Assembly (NCBI GenBank): GCA_021234155.1
Contig: JAJEKV010000001.1
Span: 15,058,245 to 15,122,244, forward strand
Direction: 5' to 3'
Length of the DNA: 64,000 bases
Source: Isoetes taiwanensis
Lineage: Eukaryota; Streptophyta; Lycopodiopsida; Isoetales; Isoetaceae
Of the stretch, positions 22,500-35,322 are shown in pieces (position 1 is the stretch's first letter; the number at the start of each line of letters is the position of its first letter). Both the position numbers and the translations under genes were made by a program. The notes beneath the pieces were generated by a model that made no database searches, was not told the DNA's origin, and saw nothing but the letters and a program-made list of their open reading frames with translations.

Positions 22500-23600
22500 T
22501 TCCAACCTATCCCGCGTGTTTTGCTAAGCTCTTTGGGCCCCAAACCTCCACCCCATATAGCAGCACCGGCTCGACCAAAGCCCTAAGCGGTGTGCTCTCC
22601 TCGCCCGATCCACAGAGATCTATCCAGGCAACACGCTGCGTTTTGCACTGCATATAGAGCCTTCCGGACGACCGGCTCTCCTCTCCACACACTCATCCCA
22701 CAACATGTTAGTAGTGAAATCAATTCCTAGATACTTGAAGCTCCGCACCATCTCCACTTTCTCGCCCCCGTAATATAACTCAGGGATAGGGTGTTGCGAG
22801 GACAAGATCGAGAAGCTTAGTTTTGTGCAAGTTCCTTTGTCATTCCGTTGCCCCACGTAACCCCGATGGCATCCAAATGCTGCATACCTGGCGGGCCGTG
22901 TGGGCTAGCAAACCTACATCATCCGTGATATAGTAACCGGCTCCACAGAGGTCGACGATAATTGCACCCGGCTCCCCATGGTCTTTGCATCCACGTCTCC
23001 AAGCTATCAATGTACAACCCAAAAGCGTTGGAGACAACGGCAGCCCCCGCTTAACTCCCATAGTGCTAGCTACCGCCCGATCTTCATAAGGCAAGTAAAG
23101 CATAAATCCCATCATAAAGCTGGTGCACCACATTCTCGCAACTCTGTGGAACTCGCAATTCTTGAAACCTCTCGCCATAGCATGTCTGGGGGGGACGATA
23201 TCATATGCGTCTTAAAATCTACAAAGCGGCAATACAAGTCTCGGCGCAAGATTAGGCTTGCCTCCATCAACACTCTCAAAGTGAAGATATGGTCGGGTCG
23301 TGGAGTGAGTGAAAAAAGCTTTGCCTGGCCAATTTGCCCCCGCCTCCCTCGCCCACTTAGTGAGTTTCTTCTCCACCACCCCTGCCGGGAGCTTTGCAAA
23401 CAGCGAGCTTACCATAATCATCGGTAATTCAGCCGGCTCATCCGTATTACCGGTTTTATGAGCGGGAACAACCTTACTAACCATCCACTCTCGGGGAGCC
23501 CTGCATTTCGAGCACGGTTAATGATCACCGCGTTAGGGGCCCTACCACGAGATGGGCCACCCCATTTTCAACGGCTTCGACTGCGGCCCCTGTAAAATCC
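22500..23600 (-). pseudogene. LINE B: reverse transcriptase domain, frame broken
   Basis: The RT palm is visible as GVKRGLPLSPTLLG (about 23058-23017) followed by YYITDDVGLLAHT, where TDDV stands in place of the usual YADD catalytic box. Further on, SFKYLGIDFTTNMLWDECV and EPVLLYGVEVWGPKSLAKH are typical L1 thumb motifs. RT copies LINE RNA into DNA at the nicked target. Several frameshifts separate the parts. The changed first residue of the catalytic box may be real or a base error. Confidence 0.75.
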
Positions 23601-24079
23601 TTTGCCTTGCCATTCGCCCGGATGCGAGACCTGCTGGACATCCTCCCCGGCGTGAGCTGCGGGACCTCTCCTACTTGATCCAGGGACCCGGCATTAGCTC
23701 ACGGGGGTCATATAACTCCCGCAGCGGTGCATCCATTGCTCCACACTTACATTACCAGCCACCTAACACCTTATGCCAAAAAGCTTTTGGCTCGCCATGA
23801 GCATGTCAAAGCGGGCACTCACGGGTTTCGCCATAATCTCCCCTTCTTGGCTTTTAGGAAGAGCTTATAGTCTTGCGAGGGGCGTGTGGCGCAATTGTGG
23901 ATCTATGAAAGCGCGGTGGCTCTTTAGAGCCTTGCAATCAGCATCAAACCCACGGGTTCTCGGGGAAAATCTTGGCGGTGTCCCTCTTTGGAGGGCCCTT
24001 CACCGCAAAGGAAGCACCAAGAAATGCAGCGGCGCCCTCACCACCATGCACACTGTCTTGCGGTGTGTGGAAGCTATCA

Positions 24080-25056
24080 AACCCCACAGTAACTCCCGCA
24101 CCAACCAGATTCATCTGTCCCTCGCCCGATAGCGTGGGATGTATGGTAATCCTCCACGCCCTCTTTTGGTGTCTCCACTATTGAGTGCTCCCAATTTGCG
24201 TGACATAAAGCGGGTAGTGATCGACAAAGCCTCCTCATCCCCGTGCTTGTGCCAATGGACAAGTGTGTAACCATGTCAAGTCTTTGCTCGGGGATGCGAA
24301 GGTAATCCAACACACTAGCTCCCCATCCCCGCCTATCACTCCCGCAAGTAACACCCCCGAAAGTGTGGCCATGGCCGCATACCATTACAAATTACCATGT
24401 CAAAAACCTGGCGAGCTGGACCCGGCTGCACGCCAAATGGTCTAGCCACCATATCACGGAGTGGTGTATCTTTGAATAGCGGGTGTCTCAGCCAAAGCGG
24501 ATCGGCATTAGCGTCACCTTGGAAGGTCACCGACCGCAAGCAAGCTGCCGCCCATTTGAGCATTGAAATCTCCTAGCAAAACACGTCGCCCTTGCTGTCT
24601 ATAGCGGTCTATGTCATCATACGGTTCCTATCGGCATCACGGACATCTATGTCCGCATCATGTACCGGTAGAACTTAGAGCTGCATGGGGAATGCAAAGA
24701 CTAGCAAGAAACAATGGGACATGACCGGGCTCTAATACCATTACCCACATGTAGCGGTTAAATGCATCGGACTTACGAAGTGTGATCTTGCATGCTAAAG
24801 CGTCCCTAAAGTAGCAAGCCACTCCACCGCACCCGCGTGCGTCGCCATGGCTCATTAGCAAGTGAGAAATGCCGATATCCTCGAATGTGCGGCAATCGAT
24901 GCCCTTCATACTCCCATGTCTCCCCGGGAAGGCGATGTCCATGTCTGTCGCGATCCCATTCAAGCCCGCGCCCTTACGCCACGCGAAGCCCCTACAATTC
25001 GAGGGGAAACAATGCGAAGACACTTTCCCTATCTTTGAATGCGGTTGTGGACCCAT
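24080..25056 (-). pseudogene. LINE B: AP-like endonuclease domain, frame broken
   Basis: Pieces of the APE-type endonuclease that nicks target DNA for LINE insertion. They include RGCGGVACYFRDALACKITL, AFNRYMWVMVLEPGHVPLFL and, in another frame, the C-terminal part around SIGTSTGM. In copy C the same C-terminal segment shows the conserved SDHYPL motif. The 31439-39717 transposon is inserted within this domain in copy C, and this copy gives the uninterrupted site (GCATCATGTACCGGTAGAAC at about 24655). Confidence 0.75.
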
Positions 25057-26165
25057 CGAGTGCCGAGGGGCCCGGCTGCGTGGTTGGAATTTCGGGCAGC
25101 CCGCTCATGGGACCACGATGGATGTCTTTGCCGATTGTGGAAGGCCTCAATCCGCCCTCTCCACGGCTCGCCTCGGTGCGATGCCCCTGGACGCTCGCGC
25201 TGCGACGCCACTGCTCGTGGGAGTCTTTGCCTCGAATCGCTGTCTGACGAGGAGGCACATATACCTTCATCTTGCCATTAACTAAACCAGCAGCCCCTCC
25301 AGCTTGTCGAATCTCTCTTATCTTGACCAACTCTTGGCTTCTTTCCGTTGTTGTAGTGGCGTGAGATCCGGATCGGGTATATGGACGTACCTTTCAAAAG
25401 CGAATCGAGTGTGGTGCAACAACAAAGATTTTGCCTCCCAATCCAAGGCGCAAACTTAACTAGCCGAGAGGCTTCATGTTCGGTCCTCCGACCCTGATTG
25501 GACTCTTGATAACCAAATACTGTAATTGGAGCTTTGCAAGTACCAGGGTGGTAAGCTTACCTGGCAAATCCTCGCCTTGCTCCTCCGGCAATCCCCGCAC
25601 AATAAGGTTGAGGCGTGCACGGATGTCTTGCTCCTCGCGGTACGCTGATTCCACGAGCCACCTCGGCCTGCGGCATGGGGGTGCTGGTGCGCGACGCGGC
25701 GTGGTGCACCACGGACTCGTTGCACCTCCATTCGGAGGTCCCGCATCTCTTCTTTAACGTAAGTGGGCCATATGGTTCTCTATATGTGAGCATCTTCGAC
25801 ATCTCTGCGCAATGCGCCTTTGCTTCATCAAGGAATTGGAGCCCCCGCACCGCTTCCACATCCTTTTCCTTAGCATCTATCCGACCAGCCATGCTTGTGA
25901 CTTGTACAACTTTGTAGCAACCCCTTCATGTCGGCGGGTGCTTGCGCCATGTCTTCTATCCACTACTGGTGGACCTTATCCAAGCGGTGCCCCATCTCCG
26001 TGACTAGCTGCGTTGTTGCTTGTATCTTCCCTCTTATCTGGTCATGAGCCTTTTGGGCTCCCCTGCAATCATAATCCCCGAGCCGAACTTCCACAAAGGA
26101 AATTCGCTCCTTCTGTTGGAGAAGCTGCTTCTTGAGCGCAGCCCCTGGGTGATGCCTCCAAGCTT

Positions 26166-28309
26166 TGCAATATAACTCTCTATTTTCATATTGAAATAAC
26201 GTATTATTTGAAAGATACAAATATAATTAAGCATGAACTATTTATGGTCCATAACTAGACCAATTGTATAGAGCATATATCTCTCACTAGCCCTATCTAT
26301 TTTGTCCCCATAATGATACCATGGTTTCTTACCTTTGATAACATAATCTTTCAAAGGTGTGAGTGGAAGTCCATGTAGATTCAATTGGTGAATAAGTACC
26401 CCATAAATTCTCAGTTGTTTGTGCTTAAACATTGCTCTCAAATTATGGAAGCTCGTTTAGCCAATTAATTTTATCCTATAGAGAATTGTACGCATAAACT
26501 ATATTCTAAAGTTGAGAACAAAATTGATTAAGATGTTGTCTCTATTAATTTTTAAACTTCCAGTCCTATGGACCAATAATGGTGCGCAAGTGGGCGCACA
26601 TACTTGATCTAACTTGACTTTTTGTAGTCATAAACTTCCATATTTTGCTTTGAATTTTTTTGCATTGATTTCATGACATGGGACATTTTGAGAATGTGAT
26701 TTTTCAAAGTCATATCTCAAGGCATAAATCTAGAATAAACATAGAAGATATATTTGAATTTAATGCTATAAAGTTTAATCCAAATCTCACGGTTATGATC
26801 AACAAATATTTTCATTACTAAAGTAAATCAGAAGCTATTCATATCCCAAAATTCAACATGAGGTCAATTAACATAAGAAAGTTATTGATTTAAATGGACT
26901 TATGGACTAGTAATGGGCTCATGTACAGAAACCTTTCTTGATTTCTTGTCACCATGTCTTTTGCGTTTTTAATGAGCTTGTTTTTGCATTGGTTTCATAT
27001 CATTTTGAACTTTCATACTATGATTTTTTGGAGGACATCATAAAGTAAGTTTTGCTCTATATGGGGAAATATTAATCATTATTACAAGTTACCTAAAATT
27101 GAGATCAAAAGTGAAAGTCCAAACATCAAATTCAAGGCCAACCAACATTTTTATGGGATGGAGAAACTTGTCAATTGCTTATATATCAAATATTAGCTCA
27201 AAATGCATTTCCCTGTGAAAGTTGTTGTATTTAAACTACAACTGCCTTCTGGGAACCATAATTGGTTCTGAGGAGGCAGAAAGCAGTTTTGACCCTGTCA
27301 TGTTTGAATGGCCCTGTCTTTCTTCACAGACTTCAGATTGACATGTGATTTTTTGTTTTATTTTCCTTATCTCGTGTAGAAAAATATCATGGTAATCAAA
27401 AAATTTGAAAAAATCGTTTTTGTCGAGACCGTTTGACTTTATGTAAACATGAAGCTTTTAATACTTGACCCCCCTGAGTTTGCTAGAGCATAACTTACAA
27501 GAATGGAGACATATATAATTTTAGGTATTTTTCAAGTGGACCATAACTGTCATATATGAACTTCTAGGAAGGGTTCGAATAGATTTTGTACCATTGATTT
27601 TATATGAATTTTAAAGTGAAATCTTCAAATGGACCATTTCTGGTCCATCACCTGACCACTTTAGTGTTAATGCGGGTGCTGGTGTGGTTGATGCTGGCTT
27701 CAAGAAACGAATGTTGTTTGCTGAGGTCGTTTGCCGTTCGTGGAAAATATTGATGATGTAGTTACATGAAAAGGCCATTCTGACAATGCTCCTCCAGTTG
27801 CTATATCCATTCTGTCGAAGCAATTCTGGAGAGTTAAACTGTCTTTTTATTGGCCACAACCTTATTAGATTTGCCTTACTCTGTTATAAATTTCTTGGAG
27901 TTTCATACATTGGCTAGAATTTTCTATGTCCCTTTTGTAAGCAGATATACCTTCTGCTTTATTTGCTATGTTTTTGTAGACTGATGTAGGTCCTGCATGC
28001 CAGTTCAAACCATGATCTGTACACTGCTATGTGATCAAGATGCTTTATTATACTAAACTGCATAGTGTATTAGTGTTGTATTGCAGAATACTGCAAGGCA
28101 TACCTTTTATTAATGAATGATTGAATTTGTGTGCAAGGCACTTAAGTTTTGAAGGCAACGGTTTTCTTCCAGAAGGAAAATAATATTCAAAGCGTAAAGA
28201 GAGTGAACATAAAGCAGGGTTATGTAAATGAGGCCCTTAAACTTTAGTGAGAGTATATTCCTTAAATTAATATAAAGCCTAATGGAGCAAGGAGATCACT
28301 TGAGCCTTT
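26166..28309. repeat. Segmental duplication spacer, copy 2
   Basis: Near-identical to 19418-21559. It contains the right end of the piggyBac-like element (TTAA at about 27672) but no left end, showing that this copy arose by segmental duplication and not by a second piggyBac insertion. Confidence 0.9.
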
Positions 28310-31300
28310 AAGGAAGGAAGGAAGGAAGGAAGGAAGTTTATTTTAACGTCCATGGCCAGAGGCCTATGAGACGGTACATGCAGAGACAGGCAAAAAGCCA
28401 AAAACCCCAACACCAAAAACAAACAATGTAACTGTACAGTAGATCCCTACTACCGGGATGAACACTTGGGAGGAAAAACCCTAACAGTAGGCTCTCAAAT
28501 ACCATGCCTCCGAAGAGCAAGTCTGACGGCCGAAATCTGCAGGATGTAAGCTCCCAGTCGTGCTACCATAGGTGATGCGAAGGTGGCGATGTAGCGGTGT
28601 GTCGAGCATCTAAGATTAGTGTGCCTTTGCTTTCGGACATGGGCATATCTTTGGCACAATTTGGAGGGCATGGTGCTCATCCTCTATCACGTGCATCTCA
28701 CAACACGACATATCCTCTCCTCCAGGGGATCCCGTGCCGCCATTCACCCCCAAATGACTGTTTCAATTCCGAGGTAATGGGATCCCGTCCTTATGGCAGC
28801 AATAGCTCTTCGTTTCTTCACGAGATGTGTGCTTTCAAGTACCAATGGGGTCCATGCTCAAGGCGGGATTAATCGAGCATGATAGTGCTCTGTCTTGGGC
28901 TTTGCAAGAGTAGAGGCATCCCGCAGTGGCGGCATAGCCCGCATCCAATTGCCCATTCGCGCGCCGGAATCTGCCCGATTGCCACCATCATTTGGTAATC
29001 CATAGACCACCTCCTAAACCATCCCTTACGATTGCTCGTGCCATACCCTCTTCCGGCCCATTTGGGGCCCTGCGTTAACAACCGCGACTGTGGAGGCAAG
29101 CGATGCTCATCCATCCCATCCACCTTATGGCAAGTAAGATGCTGTAGAGGAATCTTTGTAAAGGCGAACCCGTCTCATACAACAAAAATCGATACTGCGA
29201 TGCGGTGTCCTTCACTCCCAAGCTATATGTCAAGAAAACTTTTACGCACCCTTTCCAACCTATCCCCGTGTTTTGCTAGCTCTTTGGGCCCCAAACCTCC
29301 ACCCCATATAGCAGCACCGGCTCGACCAAAGCCCTAAGCAGGGTGTGCTCTCCTCGCCCGATCCCGCAGAGATCTATCCGGCAACACGCATTTTGCACCT
29401 TTGCATATAGAGCCTTCCACCTGACGGCTCTCCTCTCCACACACTCATCCCACAACATGTTAGTAGTGAAATCAATTCCCGGATACTTGAAGCTCGCACC
29501 ATCTCCACTTCACGTCCCCGTAGCCAATAACTTTCAGGGATAGGGTGTTATTGCGAGAACGAGGATCGAGAAGCTTAGTTTTGTGCAAGTTCAATGTCAT
29601 TCCGTTGCCCCCACGTAACCCAATCGAGGGCATCCAAATGCTGCTTTGCACCGCTGGCCGTGTGGGCTAGCAAACCTACATCATCCGATATATAATAACT
29701 GGCTCACGAGGTCGTCGCATCGAGATAATTGCACCGGCTCCCCCCATGGTGCCGCATCCACGTCTCTCAAGCTATCAATGTACAACCCAAAAGCGTTGGA
29801 GACAGCGGGCAGCCCCGCTTAACTCCCATAGTGCTAGCTACCCGCCGATCTTCAAAGGCGGTGCGGCATAAATCCCATCATAAAGCTGGTGCACCACATT
29901 CTCGCAACTCTGTGGAACTCGCAATTCTTGAAACCTCTCGCCATAGCATGTCTCTGGGTATCATATCATATGATCTTAAAATCTACAAAGCAACAATACA
30001 AGTCTGTCGCGCATTAGGCTTGCCTCCATCAACACTCTCAAAGTGAAGATATGGTTCGGTCGTGGAGGAGTGGGGGAAAGCCTTGCTCGGCCAATTGCGC
30101 ACCCCCGCCTCCTCGGCCCACTTAGTGAGTTTCTTCTCCACCACCCCTCGCCGGGGAGCTTTGCAAGCAAATGAGCTTACCATAATCATCCGGTAATTCG
30201 CCGGCTCATCCCAGATTACCGGTTTTATGAGCGGGAACAACCTTACTAACCATCCACTCGGGGGAGCCCCTCGCCGAGCACGGTTAATGATCGGATTAGG
30301 GGCCCTACCACGGATGGGCCACCCCATTTCAACAGCTCGGCCTGCAGCCCCTGTAAATCCTTTGCCTTGCCATTCGCCCGGATGCACGAGACCTGGCTGG
30401 ACATCCTCGCGTGAGCTGCAGGACCTCTCCTACTTGATCCGGGACCCGGCATTAGCTCACGGGGGTCATATAACTCCACGCAGCGGTGCATCCATTGCTC
30501 CACACTTACATTACCGACCACCTAACACCTTATGCCAAAAAGCTTTTGGCTCGCCATGAGCATGTCAAGCAAAGCTCACGGGTTTTACGCCATGTATCTC
30601 CCCTTCTTGGCTTTTTAGGAAGAGCTTATAGTCTTGCGGGGCTGTGGGCGCAATTTGTGGATCTATGACAACGGCGGTGGCTCTTTAGAGCCTTGCAATC
30701 AACATCAAACCCACGGGTTGTCGGGGAAAATGCGCGGTGTCCCTCTTTGGAGGGCCCTTCACTGCAAAGGAAGCACCAGCAGCTGCAAGCAGCGCCCTCA
30801 CCAGCCATGCACACTGTCTTTGCGGTGTGTAGAAGCTATCAAACTCACAGTAACTCCCGCACCAACCTGATTCATCGCCCCCCTTACGATGGCGTGGGAT
30901 GTATGGTAATCCTCCACGCCCCCTTTTCGGTGTCTCCACTATTGAGTGCTCCCAATTCAGCGTGACATAAAGCGGGTAGTGATCTGACAAAGCCTCTTCA
31001 TCCCCTGTGCTTGTGCCAATGGAGAAGTGTGTAACCATGTCAAGTCTTTGCTACCGGGCGAGAAGGTAATCCAACACACTAGCTCCCCATCCCCGCCTAT
31101 CACTCCCGCCGTAAGTAACACCCCCGAGTGTGGCCATCGGCGCATACCATTACAAATTACCATGTCAAAAACACGGCAGGAGAATTTGGACGGGGCGCAC
31201 GCCAAATGGTCTAGCCACCATATCACGGGAGTGCAGGTGTATCTTTGAATAGCGGGCCGTCTCAAGCCAAAGCGGATCGGCATTAGCGTCACCTTGGAAG

Positions 31301-31438
31301 GTCACCGACCGCGAAGCAAGGCCCGTCGAGCATTGAAATCTCTAGCAAAAACACTTGTCCCTGGCTGCCTATAGCGGTCTATGTCATCATGAGTTCCCTA
31401 TCTGACATCACGGACATCTATGTGCGCATCATGTACAC
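28310..31438 (-). mobile_element. L1-like LINE copy C, 3' part
   Basis: The downstream part of a full-length LINE on the minus strand: TTCC tail at about 28336-28310 (longer than in copy B), 3' UTR, zinc motif, reverse transcriptase and the C-terminal endonuclease (EEALSDHYPLYVTLNWEHSI, about 30980). It stops at ATCATGTAC where the transposon begins and resumes at 39718. Frames are heavily broken at CTG/CAG sites. Confidence 0.85.
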
Positions 31439-31464
31439 GAACAAGATTGCGTATTAAGCGGGAG
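31439..31464 (+). repeat. Transposon left terminal inverted repeat
   Basis: GAACAAGATTGC followed by GTATTAAGCGGGAG. It pairs with the inverse of 39692-39717 at about 21 of 25 positions. The adjoining LINE sequence ends at ATGTACAC, where AC may be a distorted reading of CTG. Confidence 0.7.
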
Positions 31465-31754
31465 CAAATCATTGAAACGAGGCTTAAAGGAATATTCCTT
31501 AAAGATTCCTTTTTTTTTTTTATAAAAAGGGGTAAAAACGAGGTTAAAAAAAAAAAAAAGATGCATGAAATTCTATTTTGACCCCCAAAAGTGACTAATT
31601 TTTTGTGCAACGAAAAGAATTGTTTTTAAAGTGTCATTTTTCTTAGCAAATAGAATGTTCTTGAAGTATATTTTACGTGAGAAACCCTAATTTCAGAGGA
31701 TAAAATATTCAACAAAAATTGAAGTTAGTCCCAGATGCTTAAAGCGTAGTATTC

Positions 31755-34700
31755 TCAAAATTTGAAGATAGAATCTTCATATTCATATGCAAAATTCTGA
31801 TCTTTTTCTAAGACTTCGTTATGTGCAAAAGTGTGAGGAGTGATGAAGGAGGGATCCAGGGCGTCATCATGCTCATTTATGCCATCCTCATCACCTTCAC
31901 TTTTTACATTGTCACTAGAGGAAGTGCTTGAGTTATCTTCCTCATCACTATCAATAGATGGTGTAGCATTGCCACCACCTTCTTCATCCTCTTCTTCGTA
32001 ATTACAAGCTTTTTTAAGCAAATTGATAGTCCTCTGGCGTGAGGCGATTGTCGATTTCAATTTAAAATCATAGCACAATATAGTCCGTCATTAAGGATCA
32101 GCTCATCCCTACAACCCACCTTCTTGGACTTTCTTCCTTTTCCTTGGCTTCTCATTTCTAACTCATATCTACCTTCAAAAGCATTTTCTGAGCGTGTTGC
32201 AAGCCAATGAATCTTGAGTTTAGTGACTAAACCTTCCTCCTTGACTGTGTCAAGCACTTTTGCTATCCAGAAAGGTCGACCTTTGTCATCCTCCTCAGTT
32301 GGAAGAGCAATTAGCATACCCTTGGTAATTTCTGTGATATTACCTTGAGGTTCATTCCTGCGTCTTGGTCAGAGGTACATGACTCGATCCTCATCTTCTT
32401 CTCTGCGGTGCTAATGTAGCTTTGCTTGGACTGCTTAGTCTTTGGGGTTGATGGAAGGTGTTAGGCCATCGAAATGGTTCTTGCAAGCTGTCTTAGAGCT
32501 ACATTTTTTTCACAACAATTTTTACATTCGAGAAAGAAATTACTCCACCACATCCGATCTTCTTCTAAGAAGTACTTAAAACGAGGAAATTCCATTTTCA
32601 ATGGCTTTTAAGGATGACTCTGGGGTACTTTTCTTACGCTTGGACTCCTTAGGATTTTTGAGAGGAAGTTGTTCAAAGACGTTCTATGAAGGAAATAATG
32701 CGGAATATATTTAAGGAAGCGTAATCCCTCTTGTGGACTCCAATCCTTAGTTGTGGTATACTTTTTCCCTGTAAGAAACTCGGCCATCCTTCAAGTAGAA
32801 CTTGATGTGATGTTGAAAGGTGAGATCATTCAACTTGTTCACGGCTTGTTCTCAATGTCGAGCGTTGAGAGAAAACAAACTCTCTGAAATCAGCAGTCTC
32901 TTTAAGAAGATCGATCACCGGGGTGGGAGTGTAAGAATCTTCAATAATTTGAACTAATGTAGGAAGGGAGAAAGCCTTCTTCCTTCTAAAAATACCTAAA
33001 AATCTCTTTGAACATCGGTCAATCTGATCATGAGTGTGGCCTACAAGTAAAAAACCGAGCTTCACTTTTCTAAAGATCCCTAGCTCCACTAACATAGCCA
33101 CGGTATGCAAAGAGTGTTTGATTCTTGTTCTCCCTTGTAGTATTGTCAAGTTGCGTAAAAAGCGTGGTGGTAATTGCTCTTGCTCGCCGACAGGGACTGG
33201 TAAGAATTGTAATTGTGAGGTTGGTCACCATGCAAGTTTGGATATGTCAAAATACTTTGCACTTTAGACTTCCTTTGAAGACCATAGCTCCTACAAGGTG
33301 GACCTTAACAAAACATTCCTCGGCACATCTTTAGGAATGTTCAAGAAATGTGGTAGAGTAGTTTTTTTTGGTCCATTCCATCAATCAATGAGACATATAT
33401 TGCGGTGGGACGTTCAAGAGCTTTTTTTACGTGTTTGGCAAGCTTTCTTCTCTCTCTTTGCTTGTTGTTCACGATGCGGCAAGGTTACATTTGCACAATA
33501 TCTCGTAGAAGAAATAAGGTCAAAGCATTTTTTAAAACAAGTGAGAGATTGAAGAACATGAGCTTACTTCTTTTCGACCCTGCGTCTTTTGCGGTTTCTC
33601 TTTGACTTTTTAATTACGCACACCTTGAGCAAAGCGGACATTACATTGTCTCACAGGAATTTTTCAATTCACTTTTCCACAACGGTGAAGTGTGAGTAAG
33701 AGATGTCTTTGAAGTTGAGTGCAAGTCTCTTTGTACTCATTAAAAACATTTTTGGTGATGTTATCGGTTAAATGATACATGTTCTTTGTTAGGCGACTTC
33801 TCACATGTTTCTCTAAAATATTTCTCCATCCATGACCGGCCGGCAAGGGCATGCATGGTTACAACTCTTCTTGGTCCACAATGATCATCAATTGCTGGAT
33901 TTTTGTCGATCTTTTGTGTATTCTAGACATTACGGTAGTCCCTAAGCGGTGGACAACCATAAAGCATTTTCGGCAAACTTCTTGGCCGGTTAATGTAGTG
34001 CAAGAAGGTGTTGCGGTCTGGCCTTACATGATAGGCCAAGTAGGCATTCTGGTCAGCCAATGTCATTGAGCTGTAGTTGTCTCTAATTGCTCGTAATTTA
34101 GACATGTTAAATTTGTTGATGCAACCCAATGCAGCGGCATTTACTTCTTAAAAGTCTTCTCATTTTATGCTCGTCCATAAGGTTTCTTCTTCTTCTGAGG
34201 AAGAGCATGCTCTCACACCATAATCCACCTTGAATTTTTTGGTGGGTGGCTAGAGAAGCGTGTAATCTCGTTGCACTTTGTTGGTGTCTTCATCTTACAA
34301 GAGAGTTCTACTCACGGGGGTGACCTCCCTCGCCCTTAGTGGTGTGCTTGTAGAGGAGAACAAACCCGTGAAGTGGTATGCAGGAAAAGGCGGAGGTGCG
34401 GTGTTGAATGAAGGAGATGGGCGGCATATGATGTGCCAATGAAAGTTGTTGTAAGCGTCTTCACGGGGAGTTCGATCAAACATCTCTCTTATAGCAGACC
34501 GAAATTACGCAAACCCATGTGTCCTGCGTTTGTGTGAAGAGGAGTAGATCTTTGCGGGGTCGCGTCTTCATTTGTAGTGAAATCGTGGTGGGAGAAGCGA
34601 TGGAGAATCTCATGATCTTGAGCGAGCTGTATTCTGGCATGTGTAAGTGAAGATGGAGAAACAACAAGCGGCGGAGGTAGTGTTAGAAAAATTTCTTTGA

Positions 34701-35006
34701 GATCGAGCCATTGTAGTGTCGGGGATGGAACAAATGGTGGTGGAAGATTGCTACGTGCAGCAATGGTGAGGGTTGGAAAGGTGGTGGCAGCCGGTTTCCT
34801 ACTGGACTTGGAGAGGGTTGGAAAGGTGGTGGCAGTCTACTAGTTACTGGACTCGGAGTGTCTTCTAGAAGTAACAAAGACCTTGTCGAGGTAGGTGTTG
34901 AAGAAGCATCTCCGTCTTGTGTTCCATCTGAAGTAGAGGTACTTGGGCAAACAAATGGTGGTGGAAGTTTGTTCACGAAGCGGTTAACCATGTCAAACAA
35001 CTGCAA
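31755..35006 (-). CDS. DUF7869-like probable transposase, multi-exon, frame broken in places
   Basis: Read on the minus strand. The N-terminal exon (35006-34683) follows a TTTTTTGCAG acceptor and is proline-rich (repeats of LPPPFQPSP). Further on, LRAIRDNYSSMTLADQNAYL (about 34110-34040) matches the usual start of this family. The core has a DNTTRENKN segment (about 33150) and LLVGHTHDQIDRCSKRF (about 33060-33005), both hallmarks of DUF7869 proteins, thought to have an RNase H-like fold. The C-terminus has a short SH3/BAH-like segment (PFWIAKVLDTV, HWLATRSENAFEGRYELEM) and an acidic tail. At least three frame changes occur. Being the only transposase-like gene between the inverted repeats, it probably mobilises the element; this is inference. 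Confidence 0.6.
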
Positions 35007-35322
35007 AAAATTGTGGGCTTGTTACTAACTCATAAGTCGATTCGACTAATGATATTCGAGAATACAAATGCTATTCTGGAATAGTATTGTGTGTGCAGCA
35101 TTTGCTGTGTGTGTGCAAGAATGCTATTCCAGAATACACTTATCCAGAGTGTTTGGACAAGACGTATTCCGCATCACATAGAAAAACACAACCCGAGTTG
35201 CCTACTTTAAAAAAGGAAAATTCGGCGCCTCGATTCGTATTGGCTTCGGAGATTTAGTCGCCAGCCCGAGCGCCTTCCGATCAATATACATTTGCTGTAT
35301 TCCGATTCACATAGCGAAAACA
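35007..35322. promoter_or_regulatory. Region between divergent transposon genes, with degenerate palindromes
   Basis: About 320 bp between the first clear exon of the minus-strand gene and the ATG of the plus-strand gene. It holds three degenerate copies of the GTATTCYGGAATAC palindrome (35051-35065, 35071-35084, 35124-35137) and two half-copies near 35163 and 35298. No certain TATA box is visible. Repeats placed between divergent promoters could act as shared operator sites. Confidence 0.45.

Larger units (their letters stand above)
21560..26165 (-). mobile_element. L1-like LINE copy B, 5' truncated, with (TTCC)n tail
   Basis: On the minus strand the order is ORF1 part (26165 to about 25000), endonuclease (about 25000-24080), reverse transcriptase (about 23600-22500), C-terminal zinc motif (22300-21741), 3' UTR, and a short TTCC tail at 21574-21560. 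The 5' end is truncated at the same base as copy A, while the rest continues like copy C. Copy B therefore looks like the hybrid product of unequal exchange between LINEs. Frames are broken many times, usually where copy C or D has CAG or CTG. Confidence 0.85.
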